Translations under genes and position numbers: made by a program
In this document: positions 29,701 through 41,639 of the stretch, piece after piece
Layout of the letters: the number at the start of each line of letters is the position of its first letter
Position numbering within the stretch: position 1 is the stretch's first letter
The notes under the pieces: model-generated
What the model was told of the DNA's origin: nothing
The model's input: only the letters and a program-made list of their open reading frames with translations
Databases searched by the model: none
Assembly (NCBI GenBank): GCA_036785325.1
Contig: JAXIVH010000017.1
Coordinates: 3,032,961-3,096,960 of the forward strand
Direction: 5' to 3'
DNA from: Urophycis tenuis
Taxonomy: Eukaryota > Chordata > Actinopteri > Gadiformes > Phycidae
DNA: 64,000 nt

Positions 29701-32700
29701 TGCAGTGGTACGAGGACGAGCTGCTGCACATGGCCAAGGACCTGGGCCACAGGCTGCTGCCCGCCTTCAACACCACCAGCGGCCTCCCCTACCCCCGGGT
29801 ATTGCACCAGCACACCACCGCACCAGCACAGAGGGGCGGGGGGGGGCGGCGAGGAGGGGCCGACCGCCTCGCGCCGCACAGGCAAAGGTTGTTGTCGCTG
29901 GTTTGCCCTCTGACCTCTCTGCCTTGGGCCCAAAGTGCCGGGACAGACGCAGAACAGGGTTTTTGTATTTTTTATGGGTGCTTTGCCCTCCACTGAAAAC
30001 AATATGATTTTTATCTTTTTATTTTTTTCGGTCACGCTGCACATTCATCCTACAAGCTTTGGAGTTAAGATGCCCGATTGTGTCTGACATTTACTTGAAT
30101 CGAGTAGAACTTAAAATGTCAGGACTAACAAAATGATTCTAGTGTTGGCTACATGAGTAAACCGGGCACGCCACCACTGAGAGTGAGTAAGTGGGCTGGA
30201 TCTAAAAGTATCCCTGCCAGCGGTGCTGAACGTTTTTGGGGGTTGTTCCTCTTAACCGTGAGAGAGTCACACAGCGCGCCTCTTTTCTGTAAGGAGAAAC
30301 GGCCACGGTGGAGCAAATGTGCAACGTCTGACCGCAGTTCAGCTCTCTCTGCGTGACCCGCGCGGTTGTGGTGAGCTGTGCGTGTTTGTTCCCCACCCCT
30401 TCCAGGTGAACCTCCGGCACGGCGTGGTCAGCCCGCTGTCTCGCACCGGCACGGAGTCGGACACCTGCACGGCGTGCGCGGGCACCATGATCCTGGAGTT
30501 CGCCGCGCTCAGCAGGCTCTCCGGGGAGGCCGTGTTTGAGGTGAGTGCCGTCGTCGCCACGGTGACGTTACCCGGGGGGGGGGGGGGGGGGGAGTGAGCG
30601 GGAGGTTTCGCGTGCCTGGCTCGGTGACAGACAGCTGTTTGTCGTAGGCTTCGTTTTTTTTTGTTTTTTTTTCCAGTTTTTTATTTCCGCAAAATCGTTC
30701 TCTCAAATGGTTTCAAGGTTCCCTTTTTTTTTTTTCCTGGGGCCCGATTTTATAATGCAGAAGCAGCGGTGGAATCCCTTTCCGCTGCTAGCCTTAAGCG
30801 CTGACTGCGAGCCTTAAGTGCTGACTGCTAGCCTTAAGTGCTGACTGCTAGCCTTAGGAGCTAGCTGCTAGCCAGCCGCGGCCTACTGGTTAGGGCTTCG
30901 GACTTGTTGCCGGTCCGAACCCCAACCAGTACGAACGGCTGAAGTGCCTGTGAGCACTGCTCCCCGAGCGCCGCTGTTGGCAGCTCACTGTCTCGGGATT
31001 AGTGTGCTTCACCTCACTGTGTGCCTCACCATCACTGTGTGCTGAGTGTATTCACGATTGGGTTAAATGCAGAGAACAAATTTCCCTCACGGGATCAAAA
31101 GAGTAATTCTTCTTCTTCTTCTTCTTCTAGCCTTAAGCGCTGGCTGCTAGCCTTAAGCGCTGGCTGCTAGCCTTAAATGCTGACTGCTAGTGTTAAGCGC
31201 CGACTCCTAGCCTTAAGCGCCGACTGCTAGCCTTAAGCGCTGACTGCTAGTCTTAAGCGCTGACTGCTAGCCTTAAGCGCTGGCTGCAAGCCTTAAGCGC
31301 CGACTGCTAGCCTTAAGCGCCGACTGCTAGCCTTAAGCGCCGACTGCTAGCCTTAAGCGCCGACTGCTAGTTTTAAGCGCCGGCTGCAAGCCTTAAGCGC
31401 CGACTGCTAGCCTTAAGTGCCGACAACTAGCCTTAAACGCCGACTGCTAGCCTTAAGCGCCGACTGCTAGTCTTAAGCGCCGACTGCTAGCCTTAAGCGC
31501 CGGCTGCTAGCCTTAAGCGCCGACTGCTAGCCTTAAGCGCCGACTGCTAGTCTTGAGCGCTGGCCGCAAGCCACTGCGGTGATTCAGTCGTGACCGACGC
31601 TTCTGTTTTCCGCTTCCTCACAGGAGCACGCCAGGAGGGCTCTCGACGTCCTGTGGGAGAAGAGACAGAGAGGAAGTGACTTGGTTGGGACCGTCATTAA
31701 CATACACAACGGGGACTGGGTCCGCAGAGGTGACGCAAACCCCCCCCCCCCGCAATGACGCCCATGTGACCGGCTCACCGACCAGAGTTCGTGAAGCGGT
31801 GCTGATGACGATCGCGCTCTCGCCCTTTGTGTCTGCAGACAGCGGCGTGGGCGCTGGTATCGACTCCTACTATGAGTACTTGATGAAGGCCTACATCCTG
31901 CTGGGGGACGGCGTGTTCCTGGAGAGGTTCAATATTGTAAGTGCATGTTTTCTCCATCCGTATCTGCTGTCACTCTACGTTTTACAGTTTTGTTGAAGCT
32001 ATAAATAGCTATGGACGTCACGCCGTTGGTTTTGCTGCACTTGGGCAAGGGTTAGGGTAGTCTATTGAAAAAGGCTGTGGGTTCAAACCCCTATGTCTGC
32101 AGTCTTAACTTGTCGGAGCCCTTGAGCAAGACGCCATTAGCTGGATTTACATCCCTGGATTTACATACCCGGACGTTTTAGGTGTTCAAATCAGGTGAAA
32201 TCAGGTGTTATAGCCCTGATTTGAGCCGTTGTGGATTAACGCCATGGAGCTCTGCAGAGGTCGCCTGCATTTACACTGCTAGGTCACGGCCTAACGCACA
32301 CACCAAGGGGGGGCCCTGTTTCGGGGGTCCCGTCCATCCGTGAACCCACAGCCCCGAAACTGAAACCGAAACTGAAACTGAAACCGCCGCGCCCTCCGCG
32401 GAGCGGCATGCAGTCGGCCGATCGCGCCATGCGAGAACAAGTGTGACTAGTTCTTGACTCCCCCCCCCCCCCCCCCGACGCAACACGTCGCCGTTCCTCT
32501 GTGAGCTAACGCTAACTCCCCTGTCCGCCCCGCAGCACTACAGCGCCATCATGAAGTACATCAGCCAGCCGCCGCTGCTCCTCAACGTGCACATGCACAA
32601 CCCCACTGTGAGCGTGCGCAGCTGGATGGACTCCCTGCTGGCGTTCTTCCCCGGCCTGCAGGTCAGCGCACGTCGGGGTCGCATCCCCTCCGCCATGACG

Positions 32701-35700
32701 GTTTGTCTGGCCGTAGAGATGGACCGTGTTCTCTCTCTCTCTCTCTCTCTGTCCCGCAGGTCCTGAGAGGAGACCTGAAGCCCGCCATCGAAACCCACGA
32801 GATGCTCTACCAGGTCACCAAGCAGCACAAGTTCTTGCCAGAGGTAGGGCTTCTCCTCAAGCCTCTCCTCAAGCCTCTCCTCAAGCCTCTCCTCAAGCCA
32901 CTACAGTATTGTTCCAGCACTAGCAAACAAAGGATGGATAACGACATAATTCACTAATGCTGCTTCGAGTTAACATCTTTAACTCCTTTTGATTTGACGT
33001 TTCGATCCAGGCTTTCACCACAGAGTTCAGAGTTCACTGGGGCCAACATCCGCTGAGGCCAGAGTTTGCCGAGAGCACCTACTACCTCTACAAGGTACAC
33101 GCGTGGCCATCGCCTGGGTAACCAGGGCAGGCCAGAGCCAGTGGCTCCTTGCTAGCTAGTCTGGGAGCCGTGCGCTGCCTCACGGCATCCTGCAGGCACA
33201 GCGCGGGTTTCATGACGATGCTCTGGCACTCTCCACAGGCCACAGGGGACCCCTACTACCTCAGGGTGGGCCAGTCCATCGTGGAGAAGCTCAACGCCTA
33301 CGCCAGGGTGCCTTGTGGCTTTGCCGCCGTGCAGGACGTCCGCACCGGGACCCACGAAGACCGGTAACTGCCCCCCTGGGCCGCCGCACACTCTGAACAA
33401 GCAGCAACCTCTGGTAGTCGTCATGGCGACGGGCTTCTTGGATGTTGTGCCTCGATTTGTAATGTGGATTGTCGAGGTTGTGGTGAAGTGGGATTCAGGC
33501 CATTGGTCCCGTGGGTCAAGATGGAGGTGTCGGAGGTCAGGGTGTTTGCTTACGGCTTGAGCACTGACGAAGGGAACGCTAACAGCCCGGCTCCTCCGCA
33601 GTATGGACTCCTTCTTCCTGGCGGAGATGTTCAAGTACCTGTACCTGCTCTTCTCCGAGAAGAGCCAGCTGCCCTTCGACCTGGACGACTACATCTTCAC
33701 CACCGAGGCCCACCTGCTGCCCGTCTCGCTGTCCACCACGCAGCCGCCCTGCCGGCCCAACGCCACTGTGAGGACGCACGCACACGCACACACGCACGCA
33801 TGCACACACACACACACACACACACGCGCATGTTTATAGCTAGCTCAAACCGTGGTGAAGTGTCTTGTGCATGGGGAGGTCCATCTGCTTATGTGAACGC
33901 ATTACGGCTTTGTAAAATAATACATACATTTTGGGCGATGAGTACTTTGATGAGTTTGAGCCCCATTTGCAATTCCCCACCCATGTACTCCAGACAATTC
34001 CCGAGTCCCCCAGTAGAACCCAGCAACTAACTGGGAACCCCAACTGCTTCTGAGTGTGACCCAAACACTGGCCCCCCCCCCACCTTCCATCCTTCTAAAA
34101 TGTCCCTTGTTTGCTGCCGTAGGACGCGCCCCCCGTGGCCCACGAGGACGACCCCTTCACCTACTCCTGCCCCAGCGTCCAGACGCTCTTCCCCAACAAC
34201 CCCTCCTTCGCCAAGACCATCCGCGACGGCTACAAGTACCTGACCGGCGTGGGCCGCGCCTTCAACTCCATACCCATCAGGTGTGTGTATCCAGGCACAG
34301 GGGGCGGGGGGGCGGGGGGACGGGGCCAGGCAAGAAGGCCACCCATGGAGGGCGGTGTGTGTGTGTGTGTGTGTGTGTGTGGGAGTTGTAGTCCTGTAGT
34401 CCTGTGAAGTCCCTAACGCGTGCGTCGTGGTCCCAGGGAGATCGAGCTGCCCCTCCAGGACGACGGCATGGAGCCTGTGGAGTTCCTGAAGAGCATGGGC
34501 ATCTCCCTGACCCCCATGAACGAGGCTGCCCTGGGCGAGGCCGGGGGCCTAAGGGTAGGCCTGCGCTCCGGGTTCTCTGGCTCCCCGTGGGGGTTCCACT
34601 GCATGACACGATGGGAGGATGGAGGCGCAAGGGGGTCTGCCATACTCGATGATATTAGAGATGACAGATGACAGAAAAACACAGTATCTACTTTCTATTA
34701 CTTATTCATTCTCCACTTTTAAAGATAAATGTGTCAGGTCATGGAAACTAGGGACACAAGTCGCCAACACAACATTTGTGCAAATTAACAAAGAAGTGAT
34801 TTTTTTTTTTCAAAATGAGTGTTTTTCGTTTTTTTGCAGAATCTGTTAGTTGAGATCACAGAGAAGCCTCTCCATGTTTCAGATAACAGTATTGGTTTAT
34901 TTGAAAGTATACATTTTGTGTTTGAAGTCGGGTGTACCAATAGAGAGAGGTGACAACTGCTAATCTTTAGGAGGCTTTTTCTCAGTTTTAGCTTTTGTGA
35001 TGTGCCTACTTTCAAATGGCCACAACTTCTCCAAATATTATCAGATTTCCATGTGTTACACATCATTGGAAAGCTACACTTTCCAATGATGGAACTACAC
35101 TAGAAACTACACTTTCAGAATCTGTGAATAACTAAAAATGCCCCAGGGACGACCTGTGTCCCTAGTTTCCATGACCCGACACAAATGTTCCCTGTACACG
35201 ACCACATTGCCGTGTGCGTCGGTGCGCCGTTCAGTCGACGGTTCAGTGACGAGTCCCACACCTCTGCAGGAGCACAAGGGTGTGTACCGGGTGAAGCTGG
35301 TGGCGGAGGTGAGCCAGGCTCCGGAGGACGAGGTGGTGCCCCACATCGTCCAGCTCATCTCCCCTCCCTTCCTGGGCAGGACGGTCCTCACCGCCGGGCC
35401 GGCCAAGTTTGGGATGGACCTCACCAAGCAGGAGCATGGCGTCAGTGCACTTGACTTACTCGCCAAACGGCAAAATGCAGTTTCACTAGATTTGCCTTTC
35501 GGGCTTTTCACAGTAAAGGCCAAAGGCAAATTTGATTCACCCGGTCACCTCTCGTTTGCTCTCGCTCACCAGGTGAAGGGCAGCATCGTGAAGGCGTCGC
35601 CCTACACGGCGTGCGGACCGCTGGAGAACGGCGAGCAGCTCAGGGGCCACATTGCCCTGGCGCTGCGCGGGGACTGCATGTTCGCCGGGAAGGCCCGCAG

Positions 35701-36847
35701 GCTGCAGGAGGCCGGAGCCACTGGAGTCATCTTCATAGGTCAGTAGCCCACCTTCATGCTCCTCTTCATAGGTCACTAGCACGCCTTCATGCTCCTCTTC
35801 ATAGGTCAGTAGCCCACCTTCATGTTCCTCTTCATGGGTCAGTAGCGCAACTTCATACTCCCCTTCATAGGTCAGTAGCCCACCTTCATGTTCCTCATCA
35901 TAGGTCAGTAGCCCACCTTCATGCTCCTCTTCATAGGTCTGTAGCCCACCTTCATAGGTCAGTAGCCCACCTTCCTATTCCTCGTCATAGGTCGGTAGCC
36001 CACCTTCATGCTCCTCTTCATATGTCAGTAGCCCACCTTCATGCTCCTCTTCATATGTCAGTAGCCCACCTTCATGCTCCTCTTCATAAGTCATGAAAAC
36101 ACAGCTTTGCTAAAGGCAGTGACCCATGAAATACCACAGCTGAACACAGACAGGGTTTAGGAGCAGCACGGCTGGCTGTGTGCTGAAGTATTCATGTAAA
36201 AAAAAAAAAAGACAAAATGTTGCAAAGTTGGCATATTTACAAAGTAAACTTCAGCTCTATTGCACTTTGTGCTTAGAGGCCTAATGCTGTGGCCCAAGGA
36301 GAGGCCAAGGTACCGCCCTCCATGATCCTGTTGATTTAAGCTTGGTGCCATTTTCCATACCTGTGTGTGTGTGTGTGTGTGTGTGCGTGCGTGTGCGTGT
36401 GTGTGCGTGACCTCTCACCCCCCCCTCAGACCATCGGGAAGGCAGCAGCATCGAGGACTCCCCGCTGTTCCAGATGGTGGGAGACGGGGACTCCACGGCC
36501 GACCTGACCCTGCCCCTGGTGTTCCTGTTCAGCCGCGAGGGAGCGCTGCTCACCTCCGCCCTGGAGGAGCACCGCAACGTCGACGTCCTGCTCCTGCCCA
36601 AGGAGAGGCAGCTGGGCCACGGTGAGGAGGCAAGGGGCGGAGGACTCAGGGGACTCCGGGAGTCATGGAGACATAGCCGTGGCCTCACTGGGGCTCCTTC
36701 CAACACCGTGACTCAGGGTGGCGACGGTTAAACCGGTTTGTCACGGAGCTTGTTAGCAAGTTAGCAAAGGATTGAGTGGCCAATGCACCACCAGGCGTGC
36801 AGCCTCACCTAGCCAGTTGAGGCTGCCTTCAACCAGCCATCAACCAT

Positions 36848-36878
<31 letters not shown>

Positions 36879-37072
36879 CACGCACACGCACACGCACACG
36901 CACACGCACACACACAGGCACGCACACACACGCACACACAAACGCACACACACACACACACACACAGGCACACACGCACACACGCATACACACACACACA
37001 CACGCACACACAGGCACAGGCACACACACAGACACACACACACACGCACACAGGCACACACAGGCACACACA

Positions 37073-37120
<48 letters not shown>

Positions 37121-37550
37121 CTCACTCCACAGTGAACGCCACTGTCTGAGCGACCGTAGAGGAGTCCTTATGATGTGTATGGCGTGTCAGACGTCCCGCC
37201 GATGGTAGAGCTGCAGGACATCGATGTACGGCGCACGACTGTGCACGCATGTTGAGTGTACCCCTCCTCTCTGCCCTCCAGATGAACCCCAGAAAACTCT
37301 GGGGATGAACATCAAGTTCCTCCTGGCGGGGGAGGGGAGCGTGGCGGGGCGCCCCACCCTGGAGTTCGTCCTGGAGAAGGGCGAGGTGCTACTGGAAGAG
37401 GAGGAGGAGGAGGAGGAGGATGAGGAGCAGCAGCAGGAGGAGGAAGAGGAAGAGGAGGAGGAGATGGAAGGAGACGCAAAGAACTCCGACGCGGCCTCGG
37501 AGGACGAGGCGGTCTGCGACTCCTCGCAGAGCGTCGGCGCCCACCCTTGA
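26786..37550 (+). CDS. edem3: ER degradation-enhancing alpha-mannosidase, EDEM3-type
   Basis: GH47 mannosidase that trims N-glycans of misfolded ER glycoproteins for ERAD. Twenty exons: 26786-26877, 26966-27011, 27553-27653, 28311-28350, 28682-28794, 29645-29798, 30406-30540, 31624-31729, 31839-31936, 32536-32661, 32760-32843, 33011-33094, 33239-33363, 33602-33767, 34123-34280, 34437-34554, 35270-35440, 35573-35738, 36430-36621, 37282-37550; 847 residues, all in phase. Signal peptide about 1-16; GH47 domain about 40-490 with SVFETNIRVLG (Glu124, aligning with the Glu needed for trimming in EDEM3), DSYYEYLMKAY, HEDRMDSFFLAE and FTTEAHLLP; a protease-associated domain about 600-740, found among EDEMs only in EDEM3. 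The tail has a Glu-rich tract (797-825) and ends VGAHP, without the KDEL of mammalian EDEM3 (932 residues). Confidence 0.93.
27986..28252 (+). mobile_element. SINE-like element (family B), edem3 intron 3
   Basis: GTTCAGAGTTCACCTGAACC at the 5' side, the body motif CTTTGTAACTTGGCACTAGT, and the tail GTAAGTCGCTTTGGATAAAA then GCGTCTGCTAAATGCCC. It ends about 60 bp before exon 4. The tail is shared with family A SINEs while the body differs. Confidence 0.8.
28588..28677. repeat. TG/CG microsatellite before edem3 exon 5
   Basis: Imperfect (TG)n with GGTG and CGTG units, ending directly in the exon 5 acceptor (TGTGTTCACAG, AG at 28680-28681). The usual pyrimidine tract is therefore replaced by TG repeat. 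Confidence 0.9.
29125..29272 (+). mobile_element. SINE (family A), truncated copy, edem3 intron 5
   Basis: Body GGGTCGTCCACTAATCGTAG and CCACATGTTGAACCCCCACA, tail GTAAGTCGCTTTTGGACAAA then AGCGTCTGCTCAATGCCC. The tRNA-like head is not clear; sequence from about 29060 may be a rearranged head. Confidence 0.75.
29320..29600 (+). mobile_element. tRNA-derived SINE (family C), edem3 intron 5
   Basis: Head GCCTACTGGTTAGGGCTTCG with a box-B-like GCCGGTTCGAACTCC, a body containing CTCCCCGAGCGCCGCTGTTG, and the tail AAATTTCCCTCACGGGATCA with a (TTC)n end that abuts exon 6. A second copy lies at 30875-31127. Confidence 0.85.
30785..31575. repeat. 20-bp minisatellite in edem3 intron 7, interrupted by a SINE
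   Basis: Copies of GCTAGCCTTAAGCGCYGACT, about four before 30875 and about 22 from 31130 to 31575. Variants are mainly C/T at the CpG and GGCTG for GACTG. The two parts are separated by a family C SINE. Confidence 0.94.
30875..31127 (+). mobile_element. tRNA-derived SINE (family C) inside a minisatellite
   Basis: Same head, body and tail as 29320-29600, with a few small deletions in the middle. CTAGCC stands on both sides, but since the array itself contains that string a target-site duplication cannot be proved. Confidence 0.88.
32850..32899. repeat. 12-bp tandem repeat beside edem3 exon 11
   Basis: Four copies of CTCCTCAAGCCT starting within ten bases of the exon 11 donor. Confidence 0.9.
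33773..33828. repeat. (CA)n microsatellite at edem3 exon 14 donor
   Basis: CA/CG alternating tract that begins five bases after the exon 14 donor (GTGAGG). Confidence 0.9.
35731..36096. repeat. 33-bp minisatellite spanning edem3 exon 18 donor
   Basis: Begins inside exon 18: the exon ends CTTCATAG and the donor is GTCAGTAG. The 33-bp unit CTTCATAGGTCAGTAGCCCA + CCTTCATGCTCCT is repeated about eleven more times downstream, with one shortened unit. Seven of the downstream copies keep ATAG/GTC, so they are potential duplicate 5' splice sites. Using any of them would insert a TAG stop (GGT CAG TAG) into the mRNA. Confidence 0.95.
36359..36411. repeat. (GT)n microsatellite before edem3 exon 19
   Basis: About 25 GT/GC units ending some 16 bases before the exon 19 acceptor (CCCCCCTCAG). 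Confidence 0.9.
36848..37121. repeat. Complex (CA)n/(GCA)n microsatellite, edem3 intron 19
   Basis: Compound tract of CACACG, CACACAGG and CACG units. Open on both strands only because of the repeat. Confidence 0.95.
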
Positions 37551-38511
37551 CCCCCGACCTAATATTCTGGGATGTCTCCTCGTTCCTCCTTCCTCCTCCT
37601 TCTCCTCCTCCCCACTGGACTGGCGGGGCCCGGGTCCTCTCAACCCAACACCGGTCCTTCCCAGGTATCTGTGCGGCCCCCCCCCCCCGACCCCCACCCC
37701 CACCCCCAAGGCCTCCCCGCCTTAGCCGTAGCCGTGAGCTAACGGCGGCATGCGACACACCAGTGGACGGGGGGAGGGGGGGGGGGGGTCAAAGGCCACG
37801 ACCCCGTCGGGTTTCCTGGTTGGTCGTTGGGTTCTACTGGGGACTCTTGTAGTTGTCTGTGAGTGCGTGAAGTGGTGGAATTGGTTGTGCCGGTGCTGAA
37901 CTAGCTAGTTAAATGGGGTTAATGGATACCGCTGGTGGGTGGAGTGGACGACGTAGACTGTAAAAGCTGACTTTGACCTTGACCTGGTCCACGGCACTTT
38001 CTCTCTGGTCCTGATGATGATGATGATGCAAGTACCTTACTCTAGAGAACATAATCACCAAGAGATGTATTTTGTTTTTTTTCGTTTTTTTTGTATGCAA
38101 TGCGTATGCAATGCAAAGTGTATCGTTTAGTTTGCACCTTGTTTTGACTGTTGAAACTTTTAAAAGAACAGGCGGGAGGGCGCGGAGCGGACGGCCGCTC
38201 ACCTCGGCCATGTTGGCAAGGAGATGGCCTCCTTTTCAGGAGCATTTCCAGCTGCGGTACATGTGGCCCGGTTGCTAGAATTGGCCCACAGCCGCTCGTT
38301 AATTTCGACATCAACTATGGAGGGTAAAATGGGGCCAACTTGGAAACAATTGTATTAGTTTTTTGTTTTTTTTATACCGTTGGACAAACTTCAGGGAATT
38401 TCAAGAGTGAATGGTGAAGGGAGACACATGTTGAGGCACATTTTTGTGTGTGTGTGTGTGTGTGTGTGTCTGTCTGTGTGTCTGTGTGTGTGTGTGTGTA
38501 TGTGTGTCTGT

Positions 38512-38570
<59 letters not shown>

Positions 38571-39300
38571 GTGAGTGATCACTGTAACAGCCGACCACGT
38601 TCATGTCCAATACTACAAATAGTTTAGCGTTGTTGTTCCAGACTCATGGTTTCACACCCTCACGGTCCACCCTCACCCTGAAATACAAACACTTTCACCC
38701 TTTCACAAAGACTTCCACAAAATGAAAAATCCTTACAAAGGGCATTATTACGAAAAGCGCAAAAGTTCAGTCATGTTTATTTTTTCCTATATGCAATCAC
38801 TATCGTCGTATTAATTTCAGTTTCATTTTCACACTTTACATCCAGCACATTTCCCTGCATGGTTTCTTTTTTTGTGTGTGTTAATTGCGTTTTACTGGGT
38901 TGGGTGTTGGAGCCCAGCGTGCAAACAGTGTTCTTCTGTGCCGGAGTGTGGGTTCTTATGCAGTGGACCGTTTCAATATGCTGCTCTTCTCATTTCAAGT
39001 CTTAACGTAGTCTTAACGTAGCCTCAAATCAAGAGTGGTGTTTTGTCGTGTATGCTTGCATCGCCAACTCGTATACCTCAAGATGTAGTTTGTGGTCCAA
39101 CACCAGTACTGTTAACAACAGCAGAAGAATACTTTTTGGTTTTTTCATTATATTTTGACCATATTTTGTGTTGGTGAAGTGCCAAAGGAATGCTTGTCCG
39201 ATTTCGTTTTCACATTCTCCGTAAATCGGACTTTATTTATTTTCTGATGTACCACTGATTCAGCGTCGTCAATAAATTTCCAATAACAATCTAAAAATGA
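37551..39300 (+). other. edem3: edem3 3' UTR
   Basis: Non-coding sequence after the TGA at 37548-37550. AATAAA at 39271-39276 is the best poly(A) signal. Contains C/G homopolymers at 37675-37790, (GAT)n at 38014-38028, and a 130-bp TG/TGTC microsatellite at 38442-38570. No downstream exon encoding a KDEL tail was found. Confidence 0.6.
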
Positions 39301-40905
39301 TTTGATTTTAACGTGTTTGAGCACAACGTGGTGAATGGATTGCTGTTCTCATGCGAAAGTTGTTTACAGCAATAGTTATTTTTATGATGACATGCCTTTC
39401 TACTCTCCCACACGGGACATTTGCAATTTAGCTTTGTCAAAGATTACATTAGAACACGAGTTTTGTAGATTAATTGTAATGCATAGAATTGTGTGTGCCT
39501 TTAAAAAAAAATAATAAAATGACTGTGAATTGGTGATCAAGTTATGGAAAATCAGCGCATTTTGAAAAAGACTCACATTTCCACGTCAGGTTTGTTTTTC
39601 ACGAGTTGAGAGGACCTCGCACAAGCAATCACCATCACTCTCAACAACATAACTCCATGCCTTGAATAATATTCAATATTCAATAATATTCAAGGCAGAG
39701 TTATGTTGAAACGACTGCAGTATGAACGTTTACTAGGCTACAAATACATCATATTCTATCGGCGTCGTAGCACACTGGCAAGGCTTCGACAGCACAGACT
39801 CTTCCGAATAATATTCAAGGCAGAGTCGCACCGTGTCCGAACCACCACTAGGGGTCACCAAAGTCTCGGGCTTGCGGGGGCCCACCAGGTGAAGGGTGAG
39901 AAGTAACTCCATAACAATAACACGGCAGCTGTCGATATTCAAGTTTTTTTGCAAATACATTTATATAATAAGATGAATCGGATGGATTTATGGCCTAACC
40001 AGATGATATGAAGTAGACCTGAAACCAGACCATACCCACACCAGAAAATCGCTTCATTGAATGTTCATTGAATGTTCTTAAAATTAATAATTAATAAGGA
40101 AACATTACACTTCCTTGTTTGAGAAATGTTTTACAGATGCATACACCATGGGGCTATTTATTTAAAAGACTGTGGATCAGCGAGCTAACATGAATTGTAT
40201 TAAAAGTTATATTAGGCCTACTTTAAGTTTGTTCATGAGTTATTTGTTTCCCACAATCTGAAAATAGATACAGTGTGGTTAGCGTTTGTGTTGGTTCTTT
40301 GTTTGCATTTTGTATGTACTGTATATACACAAGATCCATGCATGTGTATTTACCTTCCAAAGCACATATTCAGTGAAAGACCTTTGGTAGGACCAATAGC
40401 CAACATCCATGCACCTGATCGCTGCGTCGCCCCCTGCTGTCTGCGTCATGACGCCATGAAAACGCCGCGTCTCTCAGCCGACATGAACGCTGCACCTTCC
40501 CTAGGCCAGACGTTCTCAACCATAGTTCTCAACGCCTGGAACGGGATGCTCCAAATAAGCGTTATTGGTGAGAGAGGGCGGGACTTTCACAGGGCTCTCA
40601 AGTTTAGAAAAAAGTTCAGAGTGAGATTTTGGCGGCGACGGGGGTTAGGATGGGGATGGGGGTCTGATCTTATAAATGACACATAACTTCGTACAAACAA
40701 AGAAATGTTGTAATGTAATGTATTTAAAATGTATTTAATTCAGCATGTCTTAGTGGAGGTGTGTGTGTGTGTGTGTGTGTGTGTGAGATAATGGTTAGGC
40801 CTTGTGCTGTGTGTTGTAGTTGTTGGTGGCAGATTTTGAGGCCTTGAGCACGGAGGTTGGTGGTTCCCATTTGTAACATAGTGGTTCCAGGTCAGCCATT
40901 TTGAC
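39301..40905. other. Intergenic, edem3 to zmynd19 (part 1)
   Basis: AT-rich, no gene recognised. Holds the hairpin repeat at 39643-39712 and a (TG)n at 40758-40786. An open stretch from 40273 looks signal-peptide-like at first but is not conserved-looking and has repeat-like content. Confidence 0.5.
39643..39712. repeat. Near-perfect inverted repeat (hairpin)
   Basis: Left arm AACAACATAACTCCATGCCT followed by TGAATAATATTCAATATT; the right arm is its reverse complement, ending GGCAGAGTTATGTTG. A third copy of the inner arm (ATAATATTCAAGGCAGAGT) lies at 39808-39826. It resembles a foldback MITE end. Confidence 0.8.
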
Positions 40906-41169
40906 TCATGTCATGATGGATGACAACGTTCCATCAAGTTCCAGGCTGTTTCGGGTTTTGGTTTTGTTCAGGCCGACCTTGGAAAAAACCCTCTCAGCAT
41001 CAGCATTTGAGTGAGGGAGGACTAGGACTAATGCTGCTATTTTGGAAAGCCTTCCAAACTGGCTCAAACCAGTCACCTTTGAAAATGTAGCCTCATAGCT
41101 AGCTATCAACACTTTGAATGTACTCACCTTAAAAGACACAGCTATAAACGTCAATAAGTCGGTTGCCAC
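40906..41169 (-). pseudogene. hAT-family transposase, C-terminal fragment
   Basis: Open 87-codon stretch containing LVLPHSNADAERVFSKVGLN followed by KTKTRNSLELDGTLSS. This is the hAT C-terminal dimerisation motif (SNADAERVFS...). The BED zinc finger and catalytic core are absent, and no start or splice context supports an active gene, so this is a transposon relic. The gene from which it derives would have been on the minus strand. Confidence 0.8.
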
Positions 41170-41639
41170 TTCGTCAATGTGACAGCTGTCCTCTTCTTAA
41201 GCGAGCCCGTGAATCAATGTGACGTTGGAATCAGAATGTGACGTTGTAGCGGGAATATCTCAATCTTACCTGAATACAGAAATTCTATTTTCTGATTGGC
41301 TGATCGGTAGCTATTTTGAATTTAATTAGCTGGTGCATGGCAAGGCATTCTGAACTCTACGGAACTACACTTGATTCATCTAACTGTCCTACTGTTATAA
41401 AAAAACAGCGGCGGAACTTGGAGGGCGTATCCTGGTAATTTTTCTGTGTGAGAAATACAATGTGTGGCGTGTGAGCGTGTGAAAGAGTTGAAATGCGTGT
41501 GTCTCACGCCAAATGCGTGAGACTCGAGAGCCCTGCTTTCAGTTCATTGTGTTTGAGGGGGGAGAAGCGAGGGAGAGGGCAGGACTTCTGAAACACGTAA
41601 CCCCGTTTTCTGTTACATGTTTCCGATATTGCTTTATTA
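41170..41639. other. Intergenic, unassigned
   Basis: Between the hAT relic and the MITE. No gene, no clear repeat; mostly AT-rich unique sequence. Confidence 0.4.

Noticed and set aside
35731..36096. CRISPR array or coding repeat protein (His/Leu-rich frame)
   Set aside because: A contiguous minisatellite with no spacers, in a vertebrate intron; the open frame is out of phase with exon 18.
40273..40686. 137-codon open frame with a hydrophobic start, edem3-zmynd19 interval
   Set aside because: Looks like a signal peptide, but the rest is compositionally odd with no family resemblance or splice support; treated as chance.
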